Below, one piece after another: positions 1 to 12,700 of a stretch of DNA of 64,000 bases (its first letter is position 1; every line of letters starts with the position of its first letter). The notes under the pieces are model-generated. The model was not told the DNA's origin. It worked only from the letters and a program-made list of their open reading frames with translations, and made no database searches. The stretch spans positions 93,336,723-93,400,722 of the forward strand of contig CM049309.1 in the NCBI GenBank assembly GCA_026874595.1, in the 5' to 3' direction. Both the position numbers and the translations under genes were made by a program. This DNA comes from Sipunculus nudus (Eukaryota; Annelida; Sipuncula; Golfingiida; Sipunculidae).

Positions 1-408
1 CATACACCTATGAACTTAAGTAGGGAAAGTGTATGAGGCAAATGTGAGAAATAATAGTGTTTGATGATAAGTAAAGAACTTAAAAGAGTCCTACAAATAT
101 ATCTGTCATGGAGTCATTAACTGAGTTAACTGTGAGTCCTTCCATCTTTGTTAACGCATACACTCAATGGCAGCTTCCCATGACATGGAAATTTGAGAGA
201 GGTATGATTCCATAAACAATAAATTAATATGTAAAATATAATTTCATATGGTGTAACTTTAATTATGGCATTTTGAGAAAATCATTATTATTAAATTTTC
301 CTCCATCAATATTCTGTACTTGAAGTGATTAGATATTTTTTATATCACAAATTCACACACATTTTCAGTCTAGTTTCATATGTGAACACCTTAATGATAG
401 AGCTATAT

Positions 409-414
409 TTTATT
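409..414 (-). terminator. Candidate poly(A) signal of the threonine ammonia-lyase gene
   Basis: AATAAA on the minus strand, about 195 nt past the stop codon, is the first canonical signal downstream. It implies a short 3' UTR ending near 390. The downstream element was not assessed. Confidence 0.45.
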
Positions 415-608
415 GATATTTCAAAATACCAGTATAAATAATAACTGCCCAATCCACTGAGGGGCTGTATAACCTTTCTGATCTGCCTGTCAATACATGA
501 TACAATATAAACACAACTTGTACTGGTATATATCAATGGTCATGGCTAATCAGATCCCTTGACATCACGTGTCTGAATAATGAAAGCACCTTTGAGATCT
601 GTGGCCAG

Positions 609-713
609 TTAAACCATGTGAGGACCGAATGCCACATGCTGATAGTGAGATCGCAGTGTGTTCTCTAGCTCGCTGGCATGTCCTTGGTCTCGTGTCTCAA
701 CCACACACTTCAC
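609..713 (-). CDS. Threonine ammonia-lyase coding exon 12 (stop codon)
   Basis: 105 nt after acceptor cacacag. It encodes VKCVVETRDQGHASELENTL plus the final residues ending FGPHMV and a TAA at 611-609. VETR followed by H..EL...L is the last strand and helix of the ACT domain in this family, so the C-terminus is complete. Confidence 0.93.
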   Translation of the reverse strand: MKCVVETRDQGHASELENTLRSHYQHVAFGPHMV

Positions 714-3700
714 CTGTGTGACACAAAGGATAAATTTGGTGTAAAATCCAATCATCACTGTTAGTAAACAGTTTATAGATGCATTGTTTATGTCATTTAT
801 TTGTTAGAAATAGTGGAACTTTTTTTCAAGCAATTCAAAGATAAGATCAGTTTATTATATCCGCCAAAACAAAGTTTTGCGGATACTATGTTTTTGACCG
901 GGTTCCGCCACCGCGGCATTAGTTTCCGGAGAACTCCTCTGAGACTACTGGACTGATTTTTCCGAAACTTACACCAATTATCAGGTCACATGTGAATTGG
1001 TGCCTAAATAATTGGTGTTGACCAACTGACCTTTCCCCTCTCCAGTGCGTCCATCTGTGCGTCTGTTTTGACACAATAACCCACATATCTTCTGACTCTT
1101 TTGACCAATCAGGAAAAAAAATTTGTACAAATGTAGTAGCCCTTGGATAGCTTTATAACATAGCAAAAAATGGTGGCGCCACCTGCAACCATGTTTGCAC
1201 AGTGTCCATCTGTTCGTCTGCCTTGGGTTAAGATCACTCATATCTCTGCAGTGGTTTGACTTATTCACCTGAAATTTGGCATGTGTATACATCCTGGATG
1301 GCTTTCTTGATTTTATGACTGGTGGCGCCACCTACATTAACATTTACCCTGCAGACATCCATGCTTATATCTCCGGACTGGTTTGACATATCTTCCTGAA
1401 AATTTGCATGTTTTTAGATCTCACATAGCTCTTTATCATACAAGAAATTGGTGGCGCCATCTGCAACCATTTTTGCACAGCGTCCATCTATTCCTTTGAC
1501 TTGGGCTAAAATCACTCATACCGTAATGTCTACATCAGTTCGTATCCTTCATTAGTTCGCACACTATAAATTTCCTGAATCATATTTTTCTAAAATATAT
1601 ATATGAATTCGTACACCAACATACTGTGCCGGTATTAGCTATTGCCGGTAACCACCGGCGGTCCGTATGAACAATAATTGTAGCTATGATTAAAATGGCT
1701 TTGCTTGCGGAGATGAATCAAATGTCTACGCTGTTCACCTAATAACAACTCATCTTTATGTCCTAGTGCGTGGCAGTAACATGATAATTTATCGGAACAA
1801 TTTTATCAGATTTGCGACTTCATGTATGTAAATAGGAAAAACTGTTGCTTAACCGATACTGATCAGCCATCTTTGCTTCAGACTTGTTACAACATGAATG
1901 TGATTTGAACAATAGAACTCGAGGTAAAAATTGTTTTAATCGATATTATTTTTTTACTTAATAATAGAATAAGAAGGATTTGTAAGTGGGACAAAAATAA
2001 CATTAGTTGATGATCATATACCAGTAATCCACTTGGGACAAACCTCGCACGGACCACTGATCACAGGCATGACCTGGTGCTACAAGACATCAAAGGTTAA
2101 ATGGAGATCGTCAGAGTGCTTTGAACCGCAGCTACAAAGGATATACCGCTGTCTTCAAGAGTTTTTATTTGATAAATCCCGGTAATGTCCGTCAAATAAT
2201 TTATTTTTTTTCCCACTGTATAAATCTTATTAGAATCTCCCAAATAAAAACTTCCGCAAAATACGTTTGTTACTGTGGCCATTTGGTTAGAGGCGCATGA
2301 ACAATAACAGTGTGAACCGTATGTGACCCTGGTTCAAACCTATCAAATTTTTTCCCACCTTTTATGTTATTCCCCCGTCCCAGTTTAAAAATATGATTAA
2401 CATATATTTTTTTCATTTATTTCTTTCCACTGAAATTACCAAACGGGTAAAATAAACATTTAATTTATTGAAATATATAAATAAATCTGGTGAGATTACA
2501 TATATTCACGGCTGTAATAAGTTCATTTGCCGCCAGGTGGCACCCCGAATGAATTTTCTTTAAAGCCCTAAGAAAATCACCATTGCCATTTTTTTGGGCG
2601 TATTCTGCAATTTATACAAATAATGTTCGTAAATGAATTAAATGTTGCCATGAAGTATTACAAAACAATAGCCCATTTTCTTACCGCTAATGATGCCACG
2701 CACCGCTGTACGCCGTGAGAGACCCCTGGCTAATGATGTTTTCCTTTCATGTCCAAACTGTGAAACACTTCGTTGCTTGTTTTTTTACCAATAATTTATT
2801 TGATGTATATTAATTTGATCAGTGACCCCTTTAACTTTTGTTTGCACCACAGCCGTGGTCAAATAAATTTGTTAACATACTAATGAGGTACAAATTTCAC
2901 AGTTTGGGGTAATAAATTACTTAAGTTCTATTGCCGGTAGCTGGATTTTTGACGATCTTTATGATCTTTTGTGCCAGTCTGTGGGATACGAATGTTTAGT
3001 TTGTTCCGGCCGGCAGTACTGGCTGTCCCGGTAACCCCCGACCGGCGCGGCTAAAACCCTGTATATTATATATATATATATATAAAACACCGGATTATAA
3101 AATGCCAGTTACGGGATATATTTTCGTCACCAGCAGCGCTCACATATATTCCCGAACAAGTGTTAAATAATAATTAACATGAGTTGCCGTGCATCCTCTA
3201 TTATCGCCCATCGACGGTTCTCAGTGTCAAATGATCTTCCCTCCTTAAATTGGGCATGCGTATACATCCTTGATAGCTTTCTTGATTTTATGACAGGTGG
3301 CGCCACCTACATTCACGTACATGCTGCAGTACATTTGCATGTGTTTAGATCTCACATAGCTCTTTATCATAAAAGAAACTAGTGGCGCCACCTGCAATTA
3401 TTTTTGCACAGTGTCCATCTGTTTGTCTGCTGTGGGATAAAATCACTCATATCTCAGCAGTGGTTTGACTTTTCCACCTGAAATTTTGCATGTGTATATA
3501 TCTTGGATAGTTTTCTCGTTCAAATTACAGGTGGTGCCACCTACAATCATGTTTACGTGGCAGACATCCATGCTAATATGTAACACATCTAACTCTATTT
3601 CCCCTTGCCACTGAATCCATGCCTCACTTCACCCATCCTACTCTGATTTTAGCAGATACACGTAGTCGCTTGTCGACTACCCATATTCTAGTTTTTAAAA

Positions 3701-6700
3701 TGTAACAGTCAATTGACTACAATTTCTAGGCTGATCCAATAAGGCAACATGAAAGAACAAAACAATAAATAAAAAAAACCTCACCAATCATAAAACAATA
3801 GATTATAAACAAAACTTCAGGGCCAAAATGTGTGATTTCCTTGTCATTATTGAGTGAATAAACATAAATGCCTATTACCAGTAAAAGTATTGCATGGCTT
3901 TTTATGCTTTGGGCAACTTAGATGAAATAATGGTTCATTATGACATTACATATGAATACACCACAGCAACCACACCAGCAGGAGTAATGTGTAAAGATTA
4001 GTTATAAGGACAACAAATATCATCCATCATGTTTTGTTTATATATCTGGTTGGCTTTAAATCTGACTCCTAGATTTTAAAAAAGCACTGTTTTTCTCTGA
4101 ATGGAAAATATGGTGTAAATAGAAATGTATAAATTAAAAACAAAAATTATAATTCCTAATGTTATAAGATAATACAAAAGGAAGAAAATGTTCCCATTAA
4201 GTAAAAATAACCATAATCCTCACCTGGACAGAAAAGATATCAGATTTGAGCCATGCTCTTTCATGGAAAATATCTTTAATACTGGAAGAAAACAGAAACA
4301 TTAACTGAGTGCATTGTCTCCAGTGATAAAAAAAATTATAGACATTATAAAATTAAAAACAGAAAGTACCAGAATGTCATGGTCAGCAATATAATCATAT
4401 CAAGTAAATACTTTCTTTTAAAATACATCACAACAGATAAAGCTGATTTTTTTTTATATAAATTTGTGCAATAATCATAATTTTTTTCAATGTCTTTTTG
4501 TTAATCTTAAAGCTTGACACTTGACTGAATATTAATAAATTATTATTATTTTACACCATTGCATAACTATGTGATTTTTACAGTCAGGTGACCACACTTT
4601 AAGTACACAGAAAGCCTGAGACATAACTAAGAGGACATATCTATATGAACAAGAAATCTAATCACCAACAATTATGGTTTTCAAAAGACTCTCCCCATTA
4701 CCTTCTTAAAAGTATTATTCTGGTCTTCCATTGCAGGAAGTTTTTATTTGTATTTTAATCAATAAAGATTATAAAGGATTGCAGAACCAATTTCCCCAAA
4801 AGCTCTGATGATTTGTTTACACAGTTTGTCCTTAAAATTTACCTCTGTTATTCACATGGTCTTATACATGTATGCATGAACATAATATCACAGTGTGGGA
4901 ATCTGTACTCACCTGACTCCCAGGTTTCCAATTAATTTGGTGAGCTCAGCTATACCCCCCGGTCTGTCAGTGACTGTCACTACAAAGCGACACAGACGGC
5001 CGTCCACCGCCAGCCCACGCTCAATACATCGACCTAATACTGTTGTGTCTATATTGCCTCCACACAGCGGGATAACAACTCTAAACAAAAAAGGAAAAAA
5101 GTAATAATATTAATATCAGCAAATATGAACTGTACACAGTATCTGAACACAAAACCTGAAGATCAAAACAGTGCTCCTTGTTCATGCCTACTGTAGAATA
5201 AACAGGTTTCATATATAATATAGGTGTCTGAATCTTAACTTTAGCAATAACTAAATTTGGTTGAACATGAAGAGACTTCAAAGTCAAGAACCTTAACTAC
5301 CAGTACAACTAAACTCATCAGCTTTGAACATTTAAACACCCACCTGTATGAGCTCCAGACAGCAGGCTCTATTTCTCTTTTTTTCCTTCAAAAAGAGCCT
5401 TTAGACTTATCTTTTTCAAACACTTTTGTGAAGTGCATTGACATGTAATTGCTCTATACAAATTAACTGTGCATATATACACACATGAAACCGTCTAAGC
5501 CTCATACACAAAACCAGGCAGTGGTGCAAAAGTGAACCTCCTTCGGATCAGTCCTGCCCACCCTCAGGGTGTCTACCCCTCTGAACAGTCCTGCTAACCC
5601 TCAAGGCATCTAGCCCTCTGATCAGTCCTGCCCATCCTCAGGTTGTCTATCCCTCTGATCAGTCCTGCCCACCCTCAGGGTGTCTACCCCTCTGATCAGT
5701 CCTGTCCACCCTCAGGGTGTCTGCCCCTCTGATCAGTCCTGCCCACCCTCAGGGCGTCTACCCCTCTCATCAGTCCTGCCCACCCTCAGGGTGTCTGCCC
5801 CTCTGATCAGTCCTGCCCACCCTCAGGGTGTCTACCCCTCTGATCAGTCCTGCCCACCCTCAGGGTGTCTACCCCTCTGATCAGTCCTGCCCACCCTCAG
5901 GGCGTCTATCCCTCTGATCAGTCCTGCCCACCCTCAGGGTGTCTACCCCTCTGATCAGTCCTGCCAACCCTCAGGGTGTCTACCCCTCTGATCAGTCCTG
6001 CTCACCCTCAGGGTGTCTGCCCCTCTGAGCAGTCCTGCCCACCCTCAGGGTGTCTACCCCTCTGATCAGTCCTGCCCACCCTCAGGGCATTTGCCCCTCT
6101 GATCAGTCCTGCCCACCTTCAGGGCGTTTTCCCCTCTGATCAGTCCTGCTAACCCTCAGGGTGTCTGCCCCTCTGATCAGTCCTGCCCACCCTCAGGGTG
6201 TCTACCCCTCTGATCAGTCCTGCCCACCCTCAGGGTGTCTACCCCTCTGATCAGTCCTGCCCACCCTTAGTGTGTCTACCCCTCTGATCAGTCCTGCCCA
6301 CCCTCAGGGTGTCTGCCCCTCTGATCATTCCTGCACACCCTCAGGGTGTCTACCCCTCTGATCAGTCCTGCCAACCCTCAGGGTGTCTGCCCCTCTGATC
6401 AGTCCTGCTCACCCTCAGGGTGTCTGCCCCTCTGAGCAGTCCTGCCCACCCTCAGGGTGTCTACCCCTCTGATCAGTCCTGCCCACCCTCAGGGCATTTG
6501 CCCCTCTGATCAGTCCTGCCCACCTTCAGGGCGTTTTCCCCTCTGATCAGTCCTGCTAACCCTCAGGGTGTCTGCCCCTCTCATCAGTCCTGCCCACCCT
6601 CAGGGTGTCTATCCCTCTGATCAGTCCTGCCCACCCTCAGGGTGTCTACCCCTCTGATCAGTCCTGCCCACCCTCAGGGTGTCTACCCCTCTGATCAGTC

Positions 6701-9700
6701 CTGCACACCCTCAGGGTGTCCAGCCCTCTGATCAGTCCTGCCCACCCTCAGGGTGTCTACCCCTCTGATCAGTCCTGCCCACCCTCAGGGCATTTGCCCC
6801 TCTGAACAGTCCTGCCCACCTTCAGGGCGTTTTTCCCTCTGATCAGTCCTGCTAACCCTCAGGGTGTCTGCCCCTCTGATCAGTCCTGCCCACCCTCAGG
6901 GTGTCTACCACTCTGATCAGTCCTGCCCACCCTCAGGGTGTCTACCCCTCTGATCAGTCCTGCCCACCCTCAGGGCGTCTATCCCTCTGATCAGTCCTGC
7001 CCACCCTCAGGGTGTCTGCCCCTCTGATCAGTCCTGCACACCCTCAGGGTGTCTATCCCTCTGATCAGTCCTGCCCACCCTCAGGGTGTGTACCCCTCTG
7101 ATCAGTCCTGCCCACCCTCAGGGCGTCTACCCCTCTGATCAGTCCTGCCCACCCTCAGGGTGTCTACCCCTTTGAACAGTCCTGCCCACCCTGAGGGTGT
7201 CAACCCCTTTGATCAGTCCTGCCCACCCTCAGGGCGTCTACCCCTCTGATCAGTCCTGCCCACCATTAGGGTGTCTACCCTTTTGATCAGTACCCCTGAG
7301 GAATGATTACCAGTAAGTTTGCCACTCTCAGAGCAGTAATCTACACAGCAGAACAACTCACTTTTTCCCCTCCAGCTCTGGTAGCAGACCAGCGAGTACT
7401 GCAGCAAGCCCTGTAGCCCCTGCTCCCTCTACAACTGCCTTCTCCAGCTCAACGAGTCGCAGGATAGCCAGGGCGATGAACTCCTCACTGAAACCATTAA
7501 ATCTCAAAATAAATATCTAAATGCACTTCACTTTGATTTATATTGAAATTTAATTATAATGATTCAACTTTTAAATTTAAATTATTTATGACACACCAAA
7601 TGGTAGATGACAATGTAGAACATGACATAAACACTCTTGCTTGAAATTTAAAAGATGTTAAAAAATTTTGTAGCCCTATCCTTGATGACACTGATGTTTA
7701 ATTTTTGTTAACTTTGAAACAGCAGGCACTTTTACCCCTTTCACAGGCAATATTTGCTTGAAAATAGTTTCAAACTTGTTTGCAGTAGCTTTTTTAAAAG
7801 GTTCACTATTCCAAGTAAAGAGTGCATAAATGTACATTTCAGTTCAGTAAGATTATGTATAATGGAATCAGACAATACATCTTTTCTCTAATCATCCTAT
7901 TCATTTGTTGATGATTCATTTGTTGATGATAACAGTCTTTGTGCTACTTAAAGTCAACTATCTTTAAAAACAATTTCACTGATGCATATCTAGCCATGAG
8001 TTTCACCTACCTTACGACCACCATTTTATCGATTAGAGGAGCTGCCGTCGCAAATGCATTTACACCCACCAGTGGCACCGCCAAACCTGAAATCACACAG
8101 TGCTGGCATTTACAGCATGGCAGTGTACTGGTACCATAGCAGCAAGGGAATTAACGCTGGCTAACAACATGTTCAAACCAACGCACTCTCCAAAATTAGC
8201 ACAGAACCCCCCCATTCCCTCCCTGTGAATGGTGGTTTTGTTAGTAAACTGTTATGAGCTTTTCTGTATTAATGAGAATTTTCTCTGTTAAAGTTTATAC
8301 GCCAGAGTAAGCCAACCGAAAATTTTCCCTTATTGGGTCTATTATTGCCCATCCCGCCTCGTTCCCGTGTATCAAGGTCACACTTCCGCTACCTGTAATC
8401 ACATTTTCGAAGGCGTAAGGAAGAGGACTGGGAGGGAGCGATGTTTGTAATACAGAAAAGCTCACAACAGTTTACTAACAAAACCACCATTCACAGGGAG
8501 GGAATGGGGGGGTTTTATTACGTAAACATAATTGTGAGCTGTTTCTGTATTAATGAGAAAAGAACCGATAAACCTTGGGGAGGGAGCACCTACCTGTAAC
8601 GATGGAACGAGGAGAATCTCAGTGCTGGGATGGCGCAGCAGACAACTTCGGTGGTGGAACAGATGGATAGGAAGAAGATGGCCTGGAAAATTGTAGGACC
8701 TCACCAGACGTGATCACAGGGCCCAGGGAGTAAAGGCCCGAAGCCTGGAGCTGAACATCCTTTAGATAAAAGCGTGTGAATGTAGATGGGGATTTCAAGT
8801 ATCCCTTCTTGACCAATTGATTGGGTGAGATCCCGGAGAAATGGCCCAAGGAAGTCAAAAGAGCTCGGATGTCATGAGCCTTGATGTTAAGTTGTTCTAA
8901 GGTGGATGGAGAAGCTGATTCATATGCGGCGATGATAGTAGCTTTGAGCCACACACTAATGGTGATAGGGTTAATCTCCTTATTGGAAGTTGTGACTTTT
9001 GTAGAAATAAACAACTTCTTGCCCCCCCCCCCCCCCCCCCGTAAAGAATGAGTAGCTTTAAGATAATAACATAACGCACGAAATGGGCAATTGGTAGCCC
9101 CATAACGGTACTGACCGTTAGGGAGGGCCGGAACGTGCCAAGCAGACGGAGGATCATCGAAATTTTGGTTCTTTCTATAAAAATCCGGAGGAAAATGTAG
9201 GGTGGGCGACGAACCGTCGGCCGCAATTTGCGTGAATTTCGAATCAGCCACGAGGGCATGAAGCTCAGAACGGCGACCGGCCGAGGCAAGAGCGAGGAGG
9301 AAAACCGTTTTCCGAGATAAATGGAGAAGATGGGCCGAACGCAACGGCTCATAAGGGGGTTCCTGGAGGTGACCCTTGGGAGGGAACTAGAAAAAGGCGA
9401 GAGTAAAACCCCACGGTGGATGGGGAAACCTCGAAAATTGCCCGTTTGTCTATCATAGATTGAATGGCCACCTCCAAAGCAAGGCGTTTGGCCTGATCGG
9501 ACGGAGGCGGAGTGAAGAACGGGTGCATGGTGATGGGAGGTGCGTGCAAAAACGTAAGACGGAGCCCGAACTTTATGGTGCTGAGAATTAACCGATGTGA
9601 GGTGATACCTGCCCACGTGGGAAAATGGTCGCTGAGACGAGCGCCGACCAGAACAAGAGAGTCATTACTTGGTCGAACCTCGTTTGGAGGAACGACCACA

Positions 9701-12700
9701 AAAAGGCTGAGAACGGCTGGGACGTCCGGAAGGACGTGAAGACATGGCAGATGCGCGACGCGGCTGAGCGGAAACCGCAACCGGAGGCCGAGGGCGGGGA
9801 ACGAGAAGGATGGCGGAGGCGCAATAGAGGTCGAGCGGAGGCGGGTCTGACGATCCCAGCGCTCCAAGGCGCGGTCAAATAGAGGCCGTAAATGGCTGCC
9901 AAACAGCAGGGAACAGGTAAAAGGCTGAGAATACAGCTCGGTTAACTCCTCCTGAGTAAGCTCCGGCTTTAAGGGCTTTAATGACTGAATGCAAGCCGTG
10001 CGGCTTAACAAGATGCAATTTTCAACCATGCGCCAAACTACCTGATTTAACTCAGCGCAAGTATGGGCAGAAGCCTGCCATATGTCGTTGAGAGTGAGCG
10101 TGTCCAGAGAAACGGCGAGCAAGCTAGTAACAGCCTGCAAGTCGTTAACCATACCGGCCGCTTGCCGGCCGAGCCCCTCCAGATCCGACAGGTGACGATC
10201 GGATAACTGGACAGACGATGGAAATAAAGACTTACCGTCCGCAAACAGCTGTTCAAGGCCGGACTCCAGTCACATTAGAGCAGACGGAATATCCAGGTGA
10301 TCAGGATAAGGGAGCAGGCGATCGAAACAGGTAGCCCGGTACCCACGTGAACTCCAGAGGGTACCGGGGGACCATGGTTTACCAGACACACGGCGGGCGC
10401 GGCTGAGGGCGATTGAAAGGCGGCAGGATTCAAATAAGAACCAGCCGCCGACGCCGAGGAAGACCGAGGTTGTAACCTACGGAACTTCGGACCACTAGGG
10501 TTAGCCTCCTGTGTGGAGGTAGCCACTAGGTCCAGAAGCGCAGATTTGCGCGTACGCCAAGCCTGGCCTTGCAGCGCGATCTCTGACCACTGGTCTTGTG
10601 CCAGGGCGGGATCGGCTGACTGAGAAGTCGGGGACCTTGGAGAACCACGGGAAGGGGGATCCAAAGAGACCCGCTGAACCGGAACGACCGGAGGCTGGAA
10701 ACAGGAAGCCGGGGAACGGGCAGCAGCAGGAACCATCCTGGAAGGCACAGGAACCGGAGCCTCAGGCAGCACAGTAGATGGTAACTGAAATAAAGAGCCG
10801 GCCGGCCGGGTCGGAACGGCGGCAGACGGAGTAACCGGAGGCGAGGCCGGCTGCCCCAAAACGGAGGCAGGAGGGACCGACGCACTTACCTGCACACCAG
10901 GAAGGTCCGGGCGATCCAGCTGGACGGCTCCAGCCGGTCCTGGGGATAATGAAGGAATCCGGCGAGGAGCCGGGGGCGACGAGAACGGCCTGGGAGAAAG
11001 TACCGGGGGCGCCGGCGAGGGCGCCGGGCGGACAGATTCGGGTCTAGACGAATCGTCGAGATCCGTCATTAGAGATGAGCAAAAACGGGACAATTTATGT
11101 AATATGGAATAGGCAGATGGGCCGTCAGAACGGGAGGCCGCGGGAACGGGGGGAGATTTCCGTTTGCGTGAATGAGAAAGCAACGACTTAACTGTCGAAA
11201 CTACCGGAGAGGAGACAGGACCGGTGGTAACGGACGGGGAACGCAACACGTGCATGTTGCGGTCACCCAGGGTAGGCTCCCCCCCCCACCCCCCTGGAGA
11301 CAACCACGGGGCCAGACAATGGAATATTGGAGGGTGAACCCCCAAGTACCGGGGAATGAGCCCAATCCTGGAAAAGGGCCCACTTGTCAGACGTCCAAGT
11401 CTGGCAGTGAAAACAAGGATCAGCTGGACCACGGCAGGAGTCATTGTTGGTGCGGCAACGAAAACAAGTGGGGTGGGAGTCCCAAACCGGGATTATAGAA
11501 CCACAAGAGCCACAATAAGTGGGGTTCTCCATGGCGGGCAAGGGAAAAGAAATACAACTTACAGTTCAGTTGGCAAACTCATTAGTACAAACCCAACAGT
11601 GGACGAATCTCGCAGTGCGGGATCACACGTCCATCATGGCGAACGCCAGAAGAAAATGTGATTACAGGTAGCGGAAGTGTGACCTTGATACACGGGAACG
11701 AGGCGGGATGGGCGATAATAGGCCCAATAAGGGAAAATTTTCGGTTGGCTTACTCTGGCGTATAAACTTTAACAGAGAAAATTCTCATTAATACAGAAAC
11801 AGCTCACAATTATGTTTATGTAATAAAACAATCATTTTTACTTCTTAGTTAATATTGATGGACATTTATCCCTTTACTGTTCAGAGGTGCCTGAATGACA
11901 CACCTGATATTGACAATAAAAACTAACTCATTTTGGCTGGATTTTCTAAGGTCAGACTTGTGACATGTTTATTTTGTGTGTAAAAGATTTACAATAAGTT
12001 AAAGGCACCCATCTCTGTACAAAATACTGAAATTTTGGTAAAGATACAATGAAACCTGAGCTAGATATTACCCATACAGTAAAAATAATTCTTCAAAATT
12101 TGAACATTGCCTTTAAGAAGTGATCATGTCATAAGAGTTGTAATTAATACCTTTAAACTACTTTTCATCATTGTGAACTTTAAGCTTTCTAAGTTAGTTT
12201 TTTCTTACCATCTGCTATGGTTGATGAGGCTTTTGTGTATATTGGTTTTCCCGCCTCAAGAGATGCTGTAAAACTTGCACATCTCTCTGATTCAACTCCC
12301 TTTGATCAAAATAGTAAATAATATATTATAAATAAATATTATACAAACTATAAAACATAACACGTTCTAGAATTCAAATCTTTATGATATAAAAAATTTT
12401 CTTGACCTAATGAGACAAAGATTTTTAATCCTAGGCAATATGTTCCAAAAGACAATTTTACTTAAACTCAGATATTATCACATTGGTTTGTTGTATACAT
12501 GTACATGGAGAATAGCAATCAAATTCCTTTCATATGAAAGGATACAATCAAAGCGGGACAAACTTTTTCATAGCAGACACTTAATTTTCAAACTGTTATA
12601 CTAAAAATATGATTTTATGAGGTAAATATTAGCTGAATGGTACACTTACAAAGGCTTGTAAATCGGGGTAGACTAAGAGGTTTTCAACTGTATACTTACA

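Larger units (their letters stand above)
8206..11827 (-). mobile_element. DIRS-like tyrosine-recombinase retrotransposon, internally deleted
   Basis: The element lies in the intron between coding exons 8 and 7, in host-gene orientation. Inverted terminal repeats are at 11827-11655 and 8206-8397 and share well over 100 bp in opposite orientation. An internal complementary region at 8448-8560 is complementary to the outer end of the right repeat (8448-8514) and the outer end of the left repeat (8514-8560), joined back to back, as in DIRS1 elements. Coding order in the minus strand is a cysteine-rich Gag-like ORF, a reverse-transcriptase N-terminal stub, then a tyrosine recombinase. The RT core, RNase H and methyltransferase are absent, so it is about 3.6 kb rather than the usual 5-6 kb and is non-autonomous. 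Confidence 0.9.

Noticed and set aside
981-1331. A 116-codon ORF, with similar ORFs at 45636-45959 and 46675-47001 sharing YTHAKF and RQTNRWTLC-like runs
   Set aside because: The resemblance comes from the GGCGCC-family modules being similar. Frames break in other copies and no domain is seen.
5547-7292. CRISPR-like appearance of regularly spaced repeats
   Set aside because: Units are contiguous with no unique spacers. It is a eukaryotic minisatellite in an intron, and the same applies to the 42/43-bp array at 15134-16246.
9512-9882. Plus-strand open frames of 75-104 codons
   Set aside because: They are antisense shadows of the Gag-like and RT-stub coding region of the DIRS-like element.
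10526-10885. A 119-codon minus-strand frame
   Set aside because: Out-of-frame reading of the GC-rich Pro/Ser segment of the DIRS Gag-like ORF, with no domain.
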